NCBI GenBank assembly: GCA_025201375.1
Contig: JAIWZP010000085.1
Location: forward strand, 1-64,000
Reading direction: 5' to 3'
DNA length: 64,000 nucleotides
Source of the DNA: Gongronella butleri
Taxonomy: Eukaryota > Mucoromycota > Mucoromycetes > Mucorales > Cunninghamellaceae
The notes under the pieces are model-generated. The model searched no databases and had not been told where the DNA came from. It worked only from the letters and a program-made list of their open reading frames with translations. The position numbers and the translations under genes are program-made. Each line of letters begins with the position of its first letter. Position 1 is the stretch's first letter. Shown here one piece after another: positions 1 to 11,272 of the stretch.

Positions 1-37
1 CCCTCGCATTTTTTTTTTGTCCGCGTAATCGAAAAAA

Positions 38-1766
38 ATGTGGCTATATATTATATTCCTTTTGGGGACTGTGCCATACTGCATGGCCGGGTTACAGAAA
101 AGACAAGAAATCTCCACCATGGAGACGAAAATCACTTTAGACGGCTTGATGCGACATTTGCGCGAATTTCAGACTATTGCTGACAACAATGGAAAAAATC
201 GTCAAATCGGTTCAAAGGGGTACACAGCGACAATGAATTACATCGAACGCTTTCTTGTTTCACGCCAATTCTCGGTGTCAAGGCAACGTAAGGCGTGATT
301 TTTAGTTTTTAGTTTCATCTCACGCATGTTTCCCTTTGCGTGCTCGGTGCATGTTATGAAGCGGTCACCGTGTATGTTGAGCAAACGACTATCGCCCGAC
401 GCGACTGGGCCATGGTGAAACGTGAAGACGGTAGCACGCACGAATTCTTGGTAAATATGACACACAACTCGCCATTTACGGCTAGCGAGGGACTGCATGC
501 CAAAGTTGTCCATCAGGGTGATGGCTGCAAGCCGCAATCTATGACTACGAATCATGCAGAACCTTGGATTTCCCTTGTAAGCGAGGGAGATTGCTCGTAC
601 AATATCATACAGCAATTAGCACGCGACAATGGTGCGCATGCCGTGCTTGTATACGAAAACGGCGAAGTTGTAAAGAATGAGGCGCACAAACATGCAAGTC
701 GTCGCTTGTCCAAACGTGTCAATGACCTGCCGCCGGTTGCTACGGTTTCCATGGCCACAGCGGAGTCATTGATGTTGATGCAGCCACCACCAATGCTCCA
801 TCTGCACATGAAACGCGACGTTGTAGCTTTAAAAACCGAAAACTTGATTGCCGAGTCGCCAGTGAGTTTGCACGAGCCAGAAAAAAAAAAAAAGGAGAAA
901 CATGAATAATTGAAGCATTTTTTTTAAAAAAATGTAGAGCGGTGATAGCAGGAACGTGGTAATGCTTGGTGCCCATGCTGATAGCTCTGGCATTTCTCCA
1001 GGTATCAACGATAATGCTGCAGGAATGGCCATTTTACTGGAAATTGCCGACAATCTCTTGCAAAATTCGACCAACAAGGTCCGATTTGGTTTTTTTGCAG
1101 CTGCAGAGATTGACAATCAAGGCGCGCGCACATACATCAATAGTTTGTCTTTCAGCGCTAGGAAACTTATTGCCGCCTTTTTAAACACGGAAACAAACGC
1201 GTCAAAAAATTATGCCAATCGTGTTTATGACGGTAAACCTACAAAAAAAAAAAATGCTGCTCACGAATCCTCACGCAATTAGCACTCCGTGGCGCGGATA
1301 GGCAGTGGCTCTGTGTCTGCTACGACGGAGAAGATTGTAAACGGCAGTGATGTGATTCAGAAGGCATTTCAAGAATATTTTGCCAATTATGGCTTGGCCT
1401 ATAGCAAATTAAGTCTAACAGAGGTGTATAAGACGGATTGTGTGGTCATGGCAGTAAGTGGATTCATAATACCCGCACACTGGATCAAAAAGTAGAAAAT
1501 CATCTGAATTGTCTGGAATTCAACAGGACAGAGACATTCCATTTGGAGGATTAAGCGCTGGTAATGACCGTTCCAAGGCGCAGGCTGACGTTGACATCTT
1601 CGGCGGCAAAGTGGGTCAACCCATTGACCCTTGCTACCAGAAAAGTTGCGACACGCTCGACAATGTTAACGGTGACATTCTTGTCAGACAAGCACGTGCG
1701 TACGCTGCAATTACAGAACGATTTGCAAAATCGGTGCAAGATATTCGCGCTAAGCAACAAAATTAG
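38..1766 (+). CDS. M28-family aminopeptidase-like protein with PA insert, probably catalytically dead
   Basis: Exons 38-287, 362-861, 938-1232, 1302-1453 and 1527-1766 give 478 aa, close to the size of vacuolar/secreted aminopeptidases of the APE3 type. The N terminus is a hydrophobic signal peptide. Residues of about 90-240 look like the PA domain inserted into this family. The peptidase core shows GAHADS (H263), PGINDNAAG (D275), FFAAAE (302-307), FLNTETNAS (332-339), VYDG, IPFGG and DPCYQKSCDT (433-442). In active members the third motif is GAEE, the fourth NFD and the last CYHxACDT. Here the catalytic Glu aligns with A306, the zinc Asp with E335 and the zinc His with Q437. Fold and disulfide pattern are kept but hydrolysis is unlikely. 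Family assignment is firm; loss of activity is inferred from the alignment by eye. Confidence 0.85.
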
Positions 1767-1832
1767 AGAGTGTTGTTGAAAAGCGATGAGATTGAATTAC
1801 TTTTAAACCGCTCTGCCTTTGCGCTAAATCAA

Positions 1833-1864
1833 AAGACTCGATGTTTACGTAATCATCGAGTCTT
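1833..1864. other. Perfect 11-bp inverted repeat with 10-nt loop in the 3' flank of the M28 gene
   Basis: AAGACTCGATG (1833-1843) and CATCGAGTCTT (1854-1864) are exact reverse complements separated by 10 nt. It lies 67 nt past the stop codon, so it could form a stable hairpin in the 3' UTR. Function unknown. Confidence 0.6.
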
Positions 1865-1919
1865 GCCTTCCTTTCCTGCTATCTAGAAAGAAATATATAA
1901 ATGCACCATTTATCCTCCT

Positions 1920-2400
1920 CCACCTTTTATGGCTCAAGGATTTCGCAATGATCGAAAACGACCAAAAACGATCAAAAATATTACTCACTCTAGCGACGAA
2001 GCGCGTCAGAGATTCAAATTTAAATCACATAAGAATAATCATCAGAAACGTGAGATGTGCCGAGGAAACTTGGGGATGATTTTTTTTCCAGACCTAGCGC
2101 CCAAATTTACGCAATTTTGATTAAGACACATCATTTCTCAACAACGAAGTGCGTCAGAGATTCCACACAAGAGCAATTATGAGAGACGCGAGATGTGCCG
2201 AGGAAACGCGTGGGCGATGCGTTTTGCAGGAGCCAGCGCCCAAATTTATGCAATATTGATAAGGCGCGTCATTTCTCAACGACGAAGCGCGTCAGAGATT
2301 CCAAATAATAACCACACTAAGGTAATTATGAGAGACACGAGATGTGCCGAGGAAACGCGTGGGCGATGCATATTGCTGAGGTAGTGCCAAATATATGCAG
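1920..2400. repeat. Imperfect tandem-repeat array, left copy (about 138-148 bp period)
   Basis: Three degenerate units share the words CGAAGCGCGTCAGAGATTC, GAGATGTGCCGAGGAAAC and GCGCCCAAATTTA. The GCGTCAGAG core recurs at about 2003, 2151 and 2289, giving spacings of 148 and 138 bp. The same unit recurs in an array at the other end of the window (63.2-63.7 kb). A 63-codon ORF inside it is not conserved between units, so the repeat looks non-coding. Confidence 0.8.
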
Positions 2401-3359
2401 TTGGTGAAATTCGTCCCAGCGCATATCCCAAATTAAACTTGCACCAGACCCACACTAGCAATCTGCTCACCTCACACCCCAATCCACACGACTCACACCA
2501 GTAATCCGCATGCAAAATGAAAACAAGAGGAAGATCAAAGGAAATCAACCGATATGATGGATCGTTGATCTTTTTTATACTAAAAAGTGGCCGGGAAAAA
2601 GGTTGCACGCGCGTTGATCTTGGTCCAAAAGGAATGGGGTTGCTTGTTTTGTCCAAAAATGGGCAAAGCTTCGAAAAGCTCCAATTGAGAGAAATGCAAG
2701 AGACTTTTTTTTTTTTTTTTTCTACTTTGGCTCTCAGCGGACCATGAAATTTCAAAAAAGGGAAAGGCGAAAAAACTCGCGGGGCGACTGCATCCTTTTT
2801 GCATGGTCGGTCCACGAAATCAGCAACTGACCACGCGCATTGCTGCAAGTTGAAAGTCGTGGCCCCCAAAAAAGACGTCCTGCATCAGTCCTTTGGTCAT
2901 GCTTTCCAAACATTGCTCGAGAGGGAGGGGGCGGTGTCTCCTGAGCGCGATGGCTGCTTCGGATCTTTGATTTCTATCTTTGTCGTGATGCGCGCATAAT
3001 CAATTTTTTTTATTGGCATCTGAGATTTCTCTCTGGTACACGTCAATGTGCATGGCCCATCATCCCCCCCTTTTTTTTAACTTTTCCTCTTCCTCTCTTT
3101 TTCTTTTTCTCATATTCTCTTTTTTTTCTTTTTTTTTTTTCAACATTGCTTTTTCCTTTTAATTGATTGCTTATGACAGTGTGCGTGACCGCGAAGGTTA
3201 AAAGCAGAAGAGATCGCGTGTGTTCATGGATCAGTGCACTGACATTGACACGCTTTTTTTTCTATTTTCTTTTTTCTATTTTCTTTTTTCTTTTTTGCAT
3301 TGTACACATTATGCAGTCATCCGACGATTGTGCTCTCACCACCACCACCGACCAGCTCT
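2401..3359. other. Intergenic stretch without recognised gene
   Basis: Mostly low-complexity sequence, with T- and TC-rich tracts from about 3065 to 3290 that probably form the promoter and 5' leader of the downstream kinase. No protein family, RNA gene or repeat was recognised in 2401-3060. Confidence 0.5.
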
Positions 3360-4224
3360 ATGAATCAACATTGCGTCGTCACTGTGGACGATCAAGTCAG
3401 CAATCCATTGTTATATCATGACACGATTTTGCACGCACCTCAATCTTCCGCGATTGGTCTGCTTGTGGCCACGGCCACGTCCACGGCATCACTTTGTTCG
3501 CAGCCACAGCAGCACGTAGGCTATCAGATGACGGGGACGCATTCGCTGATGACCCCCGACAATGGCGCTTCCGATGCCCATGGCAGTCTGTTTTTGCAAG
3601 TCAAGCGATTTGTATCATCATCGTCTTTTCTTGGCCGGCGTCGTCGTGGATCATCGTCTTCGGCACTGTCCAGCGTGTCTTTGACGCCATCCACAATGTC
3701 CAATGGCAGCACCAGTGGCCTTTCGACGACGATAAGATCAAATGAGAGCAGCAGCAATGAGTCAGATATGGTCTCTCCCTACAGCCCTGATTCAAAGTTG
3801 TCGCCGGCACCATTGTCCATGGCGTTCCCCCTAGAGACTCCTGAAAATAGCCGCCCAGCCTCCCCGTCTGGAACAACGCGATTGAAACCCCCTTTTTTGC
3901 ACGATCGATACCCCTCTTATCGATTAGGCAAGCGCATTGGCAAAGGTGCGACAGCAGCCATTCGCCAATTACATTTGGCGCGTCCGTGGCCCGCATGGTT
4001 GCCCAAAGAGGCAATCAGCTCGACAAATCGACACAAAACAGCCACCATCGCAATTAAAGCATTCCGCAAGCCAGACCGCGGCGAAACAGAGCGGGCTCAC
4101 CGTCAGCGCATGATCAGCGAATTCTGCATTAGCAAGTCTATAGGCAAACATCAGCACATTGTACAGGTTTTTGATCTTGTACAAGACCGCAAAGACCGCT
4201 GGTGCACACTCATGGAATATGTTC

Positions 4225-4258
<34 letters not shown>

Positions 4259-4999
4259 CACAAAAAGCATTTCTCATCTTTTTTTTCACTACTCGACGAT
4301 TGTTAGTGCTCAGGCGGCGACGTCTTCACTGTTTTATCACAATTGACGCTGAATGACCAAGAAATTGATTGCCTATTTAAGCAAATGCTCCTTGGTTTGG
4401 CTTTTATGCACGAGTGCGGCGTGGCGCACAGGTAAAAACATAGTGTGTTGTTAAATTGGAATAATCCCATTGACGTGCATAATAAATATAGGGACATTAA
4501 GCCTGAGAATTTGGTGATGACACATGATGGCGTGCTTAAAATCACAGATTTTGGCGTAGCAGACGTGGTTCGATTGTTTGGCAAGAAAACTCGACCATGC
4601 CAGGGCAAATGTGGGTCGGAGCCGTATTGGGCGCCAGAATTGTTCACGTCCCCGCACGCGTACGACGGCACGTGTATGGATGTGTGGAGTGCGGCCGTGA
4701 CTTGGCATTGCCTCGTGTTTCGCCAGATTCCCTTTTTCCAGGCGTGCACTAGCGACCCAAACTACGAAAATTACGTCAAGCATCACCGCCCTACAGGTTC
4801 CTGGCCGCCATTGTCCAAATCAAACGCTGACGAGCAGCGTTGTCTTTACGGGATGCTAGATCCCGAGCCCACGACGCGCTGGACGGCACAGCAATGCCTC
4901 GAAAGCGCATGGGTACAATCTATCGACGTGTGTCGCCACGGCTATACCATCTTGGGCGAACGACACAGACACCATCTGTCGCCACCCCTTGAAAAATAA
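3360..4999 (+). CDS. HAL/NPR1-family serine/threonine protein kinase (SAT4/HAL4-like)
   Basis: Exons 3360-4224, 4314-4431 and 4492-4999 give 496 aa. The first ~190 residues are Ser/Thr/Pro-rich and disordered, followed by a kinase domain. Visible motifs are the glycine loop IGKGATAAIR, catalytic Lys in TIAIKAF (K233), FCISKSIGKHQHIV, HRDIKPEN (D329), TDFG (D347) and YWAPE. The EFCISKSI and GSEPYWAPE signatures point to the fungal HAL4/HAL5/NPR1 group, which controls plasma-membrane ion and amino-acid transporters. Substrates here are inferred only from the family. Intron 1 starts with GT followed by 31 A residues. The first AUG (3311) belongs to a short out-of-frame ORF ending at 3421 that overlaps the chosen start, so translation may be regulated. 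The start at 3360 is the first in-frame ATG. Confidence 0.85.
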
Positions 5000-5555
5000 A
5001 CAAATAAATAACCTGATTGCACTGCAGTGGCCGTAGAACTGCAGTCATGGGCTCATTCGACCTTTTGACAATTTCGAGAATGTCATTTACAGCTCCTTCG
5101 CATCATGCATGCATATCCCTTTTGCGTTGATCCATCGGAATAGCAACACCGGCGATAAAAAATCGGATTTTAACTGAAAATCTCGATTACTCACCATTAG
5201 GACGCGCCATCGAGACAAAAATCACTGGATACAGAAGCCGTGATGTTACAGTAGCGCACGGGTGTGTCAAAATTTCGTGAGTTTCCAAAGAGTCCCCGCT
5301 AAAATGCGATTTTTGAACCGTCTTTTTTAACAAAACGCGATTTGACGGCATTTGTGCAATAGGATACGTGCTCTGGAATTCAGCGCACAGCTGGACCCAA
5401 GTCTTTGTGCATGTATGCAGATCTCGCGGGGAGGGGTGGGATATATCTTTGAAACTCCGGTGCTGCATAATGGAATTGATTGTTTCAGCATTTTTGGTGG
5501 CTTTTCGAGAGTGATTTCCTTTCTTCCCGCTTCACCATTTTTTTTTTTGTGCACC
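5000..5555. other. Intergenic region between kinase and TSR2
   Basis: Tandem-gene spacer that includes the TSR2 promoter. It contains one TACAGTA word at about 5249, compatible with a Tc1/mariner footprint. Nothing else recognised. Confidence 0.4.
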
Positions 5556-6164
5556 ATGGCCGAACATCCCAACAAGGTGGCGTTCCAACGAGGCGTCAAG
5601 CTAGTTTTATATTCGTGGACGGCGCTACGTCTTGCTGTTGAACAAGACTGGGGTGGTGTTGACTCTGCCGAGAAGCGCGACTGGATGGTGGACCTTGTCA
5701 CCGACTACTTTGGCCAACGTATGACACCAACACACACGTTTGCATCGCCAACTCACGCAATTCCATATTTTTTTTTAGATGGCAAAAAGGTGGATATTGA
5801 AGAAATCGAAGATATTTTGACGCAAATCATGAACGATGAATTTCATACACTCTTGGAGGACGACTCTGGCTATTTGGTGGCCAAGCATCTTGTCGAAATG
5901 TTCAATCAATGCATCCATGGCAATTTTAGCGGGGTTGAGCTGCTTGAGAGCAAATGCGCGAATTTGCCATCTTTGGCGTCGGTGCAACAACAAAGTGGAG
6001 ATGACGACGACGAGGAAATTGATGAGGATCACGATGGGGAAGGCGACAATGACAAACAAGATGATACCAACAATGACATGGACATGGACGAGGCTGGCCC
6101 ATCCAATCCCACGCCTTCTGGCCCTGACGCCGATGGATGGGAGACTGTTTCGCGTCGTCGCTAA
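5556..6164 (+). CDS. TSR2: Pre-rRNA processing protein TSR2
   Basis: Exons 5556-5718 and 5779-6164 give 182 aa. The conserved block reads FQRGVKLVLYSWTALRLAVE, then DWGGV, then EEIEDILTQIMNDEF and LEDDSGYLVAKHL, followed by a strongly acidic Asp/Glu tail and a C-terminal DGWETV, all typical of TSR2. TSR2 is the escortin/chaperone of ribosomal protein eS26 needed for 20S pre-rRNA processing. The single intron (5719-5778) is exactly 60 nt with no in-frame stop, so retention would insert 20 residues without breaking the frame. I prefer splicing because the GT, the T-tract and the AG are all present. Confidence 0.9.
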   Translation: MAEHPNKVAFQRGVKLVLYSWTALRLAVEQDWGGVDSAEKRDWMVDLVTDYFGQRMTPTHTFASPTHAIPYFFLDGKKVDIEEIEDILTQIMNDEFHTLLEDDSGYLVAKHLVEMFNQCIHGNFSGVELLESKCANLPSLASVQQQSGDDDDEEIDEDHDGEGDNDKQDDTNNDMDMDEAGPSNPTPSGPDADGWETVSRRR

Positions 6165-6411
6165 ACAATTATTAGAAGCATTCATACTCTAGAACATTAA
6201 AGTATATTTAAAATAGGAAAATTATCGCGAAAAAGATGCTAAATTGGGCAATGCGTATAGATTGTAAGTGTACGACGCGTCGTGGCTCTCTTTTACTCTC
6301 TTTTTTTCCGTTGTTGTCGAAATGGAATATGAATCAATGCTAATTTTTTTTAATTAATGGATATGATGCCATAGGTAAAGAACAAAGAAAGATGAAAAAG
6401 AACTAAAAAGA

Positions 6412-7343
6412 CTACACAGAATTGAATTCGCTGAGAAGCTCTGTGAATTCGCTACCGAGTTCTGCGGCAATCTTGTTGCTCTTTTCTTGGACGCGTTTCT
6501 TTTCGGCCAAGGCGCGTTGTTTTTCCTCTGCGGCCTTCTTTTTAGCAATTGCCGCCTGTTTGTTGGTCTCGCGCTCCTGCTCCTTTGCCAACTTGGCCGC
6601 CTTTTTGGCCGCTTGCTTTGCGTTGCTTGTAGTGTCAACGAGTCCCATCTTTGCGCCGGCAGCGCGCACCTTTTGGCTCGCGAGATCCTTTTTTGGCGTT
6701 TTTGTGGCAGCAGCAGTGTCATTGGCAGCGTCGGTCTTGACCTTCTTGTTGCTTTTTCCTGCAGACGGCGCGTGCATGCCAGTCAATGCTGTCGTCATGT
6801 CTGAAGGCTCGTCGTCCGCGCTTGCACCCGAGGCTTTTCGCTTTTTGGACTCATTGGCGGCTACTTTTGACTTTTGCTCGTCGCCTTCCTCTTCTTGCTG
6901 TTCTTTCTCCTGCTTCTCACGTTCCTGGCGCTCCTTTTCCACAATGTCAGCCCACATCGTGCCGGCACCGGCTTCAATCATCTTGCTGATGCGCGACTTT
7001 TCTTCAGGTCGCAAACTCGCGTAACCGCGGAACATTTCCAAGGGCTTTTTTTGCAAATCGATAGGCACTGGCACCATAAAACAAAAACAAGTGTAAGGAT
7101 TTTCGAGAGGCAAAGAGAAAGAGAGAAAAAAAAAAAAGGAATTGCCTTACCAGCCCAGCATTTAAAGTGGATGTGCTCGTTTTTGGCGTTTTTCTTCTTC
7201 TCCTTCTTGCTTGCACGCGTCATGGTATTGATCGTAAAGGTATGTGGAGTGATGGTCTTGTTGCAAACCACACACTTGGAGCGAACGGGTACATGTTCGA
7301 AGGACAGGGTACGAATAGGCGTGGTAGGGGCAGCGTCCGTCAT
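6412..7343 (-). CDS. PARP-type zinc-finger protein of unknown function
   Basis: Exons (minus) 7343-7151 and 7067-6412 give 282 aa. The first 65 residues contain CVVC, then HIHFKCW about 30 residues later, which is the CxxC...HxxC layout of the PARP-type zinc finger. A short segment with DLQKKPLEMFRGYASL follows, as in other such fingers. The remainder is a highly charged Lys/Glu/Ala coiled-coil-like region (EKERQEREKQEKEQQ, KQAAKKAAKLAKEQE). No PARP catalytic domain is present. DNA or nicked-DNA binding is an inference from the finger family. It is divergent from the mL50 gene with 195 bp between starts. Confidence 0.6.
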
Positions 7344-7466
7344 ATTGTACGAAAAAAAAGAAAGAAAACGAAAAAAGGAGTGGCCCGCTGCGGTGACAAT
7401 TTATTTCCTCGAGTCCGGCACTCGGGCGGGGGTGCTGTGGCTTCGCCCGTTTTTTCGTTTTTTGAA

Positions 7467-7492
7467 AAAAAGGCCCATGCTTGGGCCTTTTT
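7467..7492. promoter_or_regulatory. Perfect 11-bp inverted repeat in a divergent promoter
   Basis: AAAAAGGCCCA and TGGGCCTTTTT flank a 4-nt loop (TGCT) midway between the divergent starts at 7343 and 7539. It could be a two-fold operator or a transcript hairpin. Neither is shown. Confidence 0.45.
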
Positions 7493-7538
7493 GTTGCTTT
7501 TTCTTCCTTTTCACACCGTTTTTTTCTTTTATTTTATC

Positions 7539-8258
7539 ATGTTGACACGACCTTTGTTGCTTGGGCAATCACGACGCTTCTTACAGACTTCCACCATGGT
7601 GTGTGCTGACAAGGGTGGCGTTTTCAGCCGCTTCAACCCTTGGGCCAAGCAGCAACAACAACAAAGCGACGCTTCCGACCAGCCACAGTCCACTGAGGTC
7701 GTTGGCAATGCCACTTTTGACGTTGCTTTTCAGGACAAGGAGACCTTTGCTTCGTACGTGTGCACATTATAACAAAAAAAACGGCATTGACGCGTGTTTA
7801 TTGCTCTTTTTAGGTGGAAAACGAACGAAATTGTGTCGGATGATGAGCAAATCCAATCGATCATCCAATCCATTGTTATTGAGCATATCCCCGGCACCTC
7901 GCAAGCCGACTATCAGCAAGCTTCTTTACAAAACGTCGATACCAAGTTCAAGGTAAAAGGGTTTTGCCATCTTGAATTGAGTCAATTCTGCATTACAAAA
8001 CGTCAGCTCACGGCTTTTTTGTGCACGTTTTTTTTTCATTAGGTTGTCAAAGATAGCATCAAGCAACTCGGGAAGGAGGTGCCCAATGCTTCGTTGCACA
8101 GCATTTCCACCGTGCAAGACTTGATTTCCTTTTTCCAGCAGAAACCGTCGTTGGAGGCCACCTCTGTCGAGCAATTCTTTACCCAGCAGGCCGAGTCGCT
8201 GCCCTCCAACTTGCGCTTCGAATTGTCCAAAACTCAGCAGCAATTGCAACAAGAATAA
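7539..8258 (+). CDS. Mitochondrial large-subunit ribosomal protein mL50-like
   Basis: Exons 7539-7753, 7814-7952 and 8043-8258 give 189 aa. The N terminus (MLTRPLLLGQSRRFLQTS) is a typical mitochondrial presequence. The C-terminal half has VKDSIKQLGKEVPNASL, then STVQDLISFF, a pattern like the acyl-carrier-like fold of the mL50 family, followed by LPSNLRFE. The middle is Gln-rich. I call this mL50 from the motif pattern and presequence. Another ACP-fold mitochondrial protein is possible. Confidence 0.55.
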
Positions 8259-8506
8259 GATTTTTATGCGCATACATGCACTTTTTTTTTTTTTTTGTCC
8301 TTTTGCTCTCTGTATCATAGACCATCCTCTTATCCCTTTCACGCATAAAAAAGCATATGTGGCATAGAATAATACTTGATGGCTCCATGTCTCACTAGGG
8401 CCCTTTTTCAATGCAATTGCTTGGAAAATGGGGGGTTGCAAAAGGAGTTAAGGCTTTATTTGTGGTCGCCAATGGGCGAACTTGACGCGTGTTGAAGGGT
8501 TTATTT

Positions 8507-11022
8507 TTAAGCCGCGTCGAGTGCTGAGGATGGCTGTCTGCGACACAAGTCGAGGAAGAGGTGCTGGTGCATGGACCACATTGCATCGCGGGGAATAAAG
8601 CTAAAATAGATAGCCATGAGGACCTGGCGGCCGGCGGTGAGTGTAATGGAATCATAGCCATGGTGACGCAAGCTCGCGGGCAAGAGCTGGTGGATGTGCT
8701 GCTTCATGACGTCGTCTTTTGTCTCAATGTCATGATGTTGTTGATGGGTATGGTAGGCTTTGCTGAGCATGGTGGTATGAAGACGGTGCAAAAGATCCAA
8801 GGACGGCCAATGCCATTGTGCCAGGCTCGATGTACAGCATTCATCAAGCACGGATGCCGTGGGACGGATATTGTACGACTGATACACGTTTTGCAAAATC
8901 TCGTGGTGCTTATCTACATCGTTTAAATCCACGATCCGTGGGCTGACCATGGTGCCCTGGTGCATGTGCACAAAATGTACGAGCCCCGGGTAAGACATCG
9001 CGAACGACAGCACCGTGAAATGCGTCGCCTCCTTGATGAGCAAAAAAGATACAAAATCACGCAAAGCCAGCTGCAAAGCCTGGCTGAATTGTTTGATCTG
9101 CTGCTGCGGCGTTGGTGTATGCTTGTTTACCAAGCCAGGTGTCGGCAGTGCCTATCAAAAAAAAAAAGTGAATTGCACGTCTCTCAATTTTTTTTTTCAA
9201 TCTACCTCGTCCGCAAAGAGCAGCACGGCGGTCAGACCTTGATCAATGGGGATACAGCAGATGCGTGTCATGACGACGCGCTGTTGTCCTTGATGGACCC
9301 ATCTTCGGACCATTTTGACGAGACCTGGAGCCATTGTGGTCTTGTCTTGGTCGTCATCGATACTGGCTGCCTCTGCGGGCGCCCCTAAGCTTGCACGTCG
9401 AGACAGGGACATGGGCGAGGTGCTGGCAGAAGCACGTCGGCGTGGTACAGCGCCTATTGTAGCGATTGAAGCTTGGGTTGGCTCGTCTTTGAATGCCTTT
9501 CTGAGTGTGCGGGGCAAGCTGGAGGATAACAGGGATGGAGACGAGGCAGTGTGGAAGGGCACGTGATGTGTGTACAATGCTTTGGCATTTGGGGGCAATG
9601 GATGATCATCAGGGCACGGAGGTGCCGAAGCCACAGACGAAGACGAAGACGAAGACAATCGCACTAATGTATGATCGTCCGTAGACAATTCCTTGCGTGG
9701 CAGCCTTGTAAGCAAATGCGAGTGGATCAATGGGGGCGGATTGCTCCAGGACACCTCGGGCACAGCCGTCGTAGACGGCGATACCTGAGTTGGGCTGGCT
9801 TTGGTCTGGATCTTGAATGGCAATTCCGTGCTGGATGCAAAGAGCGATGAGGCCCGCTTACTGCGACCAACCTCATAAGATGACAAAATTGGCGATGACG
9901 ATGTGGATGCTGCAATTGGCGCGGCATGGATCATGGTGCCACTCGATCCGACACGCGTGCCTGCCGAAGAAAACGTCGAGGGTGCGGCCAGTGACGAAGG
10001 GGACGCGTGATACGTCGAAGGCGATCGATGTGATTGGAGCGACATGCTGTAAAGCGTGCGGCGCTCGTGATCGGCCGTGTCCAATGTACGGCTGCGCTGC
10101 CGCTGGATCGTCTGGGGTGTGGCTGCAGCATCGCCACGTGGCCGCATCTGTCCTTCTAAAAAAAAAAAAAAAAAGTCAGGTTCTAGTTAATTCCTTTTTT
10201 TTTTGACTTTTTCTCCATTTTCTTGCCTTGTTCAGCCGTTAAATCCACAACCATGTTGCGTAAAAAGTAGAGCAATTCTTGGGTAATTGGGTAATTGGGC
10301 TGCTGATCCTTGTTTCCGCATGCAACCACTAGTTTTTCTCTGCAAAAGACCAGCGCGTGATGCCATGCACCCAGGGGTTGCTCGTCCCACTTGCGCTGAG
10401 ACGAAGATGGCTGTGGCTGGTGATGATGATGGTGAAGGTGATGATGAAGGTGCGGAAATGGCGGTGGTATAGGCTGCGGTGGTGATGGATGAGATATAGA
10501 ACGGTTGGCACTAGATGAGCTTGTGGAGCTGTTGGTGGATGACGCATTGGAGGGGTGGCGTCGCGGGTTTGAGAAGATGGACGTGATTTTCTGTTGCATT
10601 GCCTGTGCGGGAGTGGCCTTGATCTCCGGGAACAATCCGTGGCAGGTGTCGTGCAATGCGTCAATGAGGCGGGTATACAGATGGTCCTCGAGGAAAAGTC
10701 GCTCGACACAGCATAGGCAGCTTGTTCGTAAAGAAAATCGATGGATGAATGGAAGAGTGGCAAGGCATTGATGTATTTTGGCATGAGACAATGGCGGATG
10801 GATGGGCGACCGTCTTGATTTGATCACGTCGTCTTTTAGGCGCAATTGCCATTGGGGGCCAAAATGATATCGAAGATAGCTGTCCAACACCTTGAGATGT
10901 TGCTGCATCAGTGCAACAGGTGGCAAAGACCCTTTGCCTTGTTTGCAATACGCCAAATACACAAGCTTGTGCCGCTAAAAATCATAAAAATAAAAATAAA
11001 AATAAAAAATCAAATCCTTCCT

Positions 11023-11059
<37 letters not shown>

Positions 11060-11272
11060 CGCCTGTGTGTGTGTTGTACGTACCTCCCAAAAGACTACGA
11101 GGTTGCCATTGGACCGGACGTAGCGGATGGCTGCTTGGCTGTTTGCTGCGACAAGGTCGTTGATAAGCAGCAAGGGAAGGTATTGTATGCGCCTTTGGTC
11201 GGCGCGCGGGTCTTGGTCATTGGAATGATATAGCACGCTACCGGTCTTGTCCACAATACAATAGGTGATCAT
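8507..11272 (-). CDS. HPS1-like longin-domain protein (BLOC-3 subunit family)
   Basis: Exons (minus) 11272-11084, 10974-10227, 10155-9206 and 9151-8507 give 843 aa. The N terminus is a longin-type beta sheet (MITYCIVDKTGSVLYHSNDQ) running into GNLVVFWE and DSYLRYHFGP. This arrangement matches HPS1, whose N-terminal longin domain ends in a similar xxHFG segment. The C terminus contains LRDFVSFLLIKE and YPGLVHFVHMHQGTMVSP, again resembling the HPS1 C-terminal longin. The centre is a long Ser/Pro/His-rich linker. In animals HPS1 pairs with HPS4 as the BLOC-3 Rab32/38 exchange factor. CCZ1 or MON1 is the main alternative. Intron 2 (10226-10156) is a GC-AG intron by phase. It starts at 11272, where MITY opens the longin fold. 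Confidence 0.6.

Noticed and set aside
1929..2120. 63-codon ORF starting MAQGFRNDRK
   Set aside because: Lies inside the tandem-repeat array and is not preserved in the other units.
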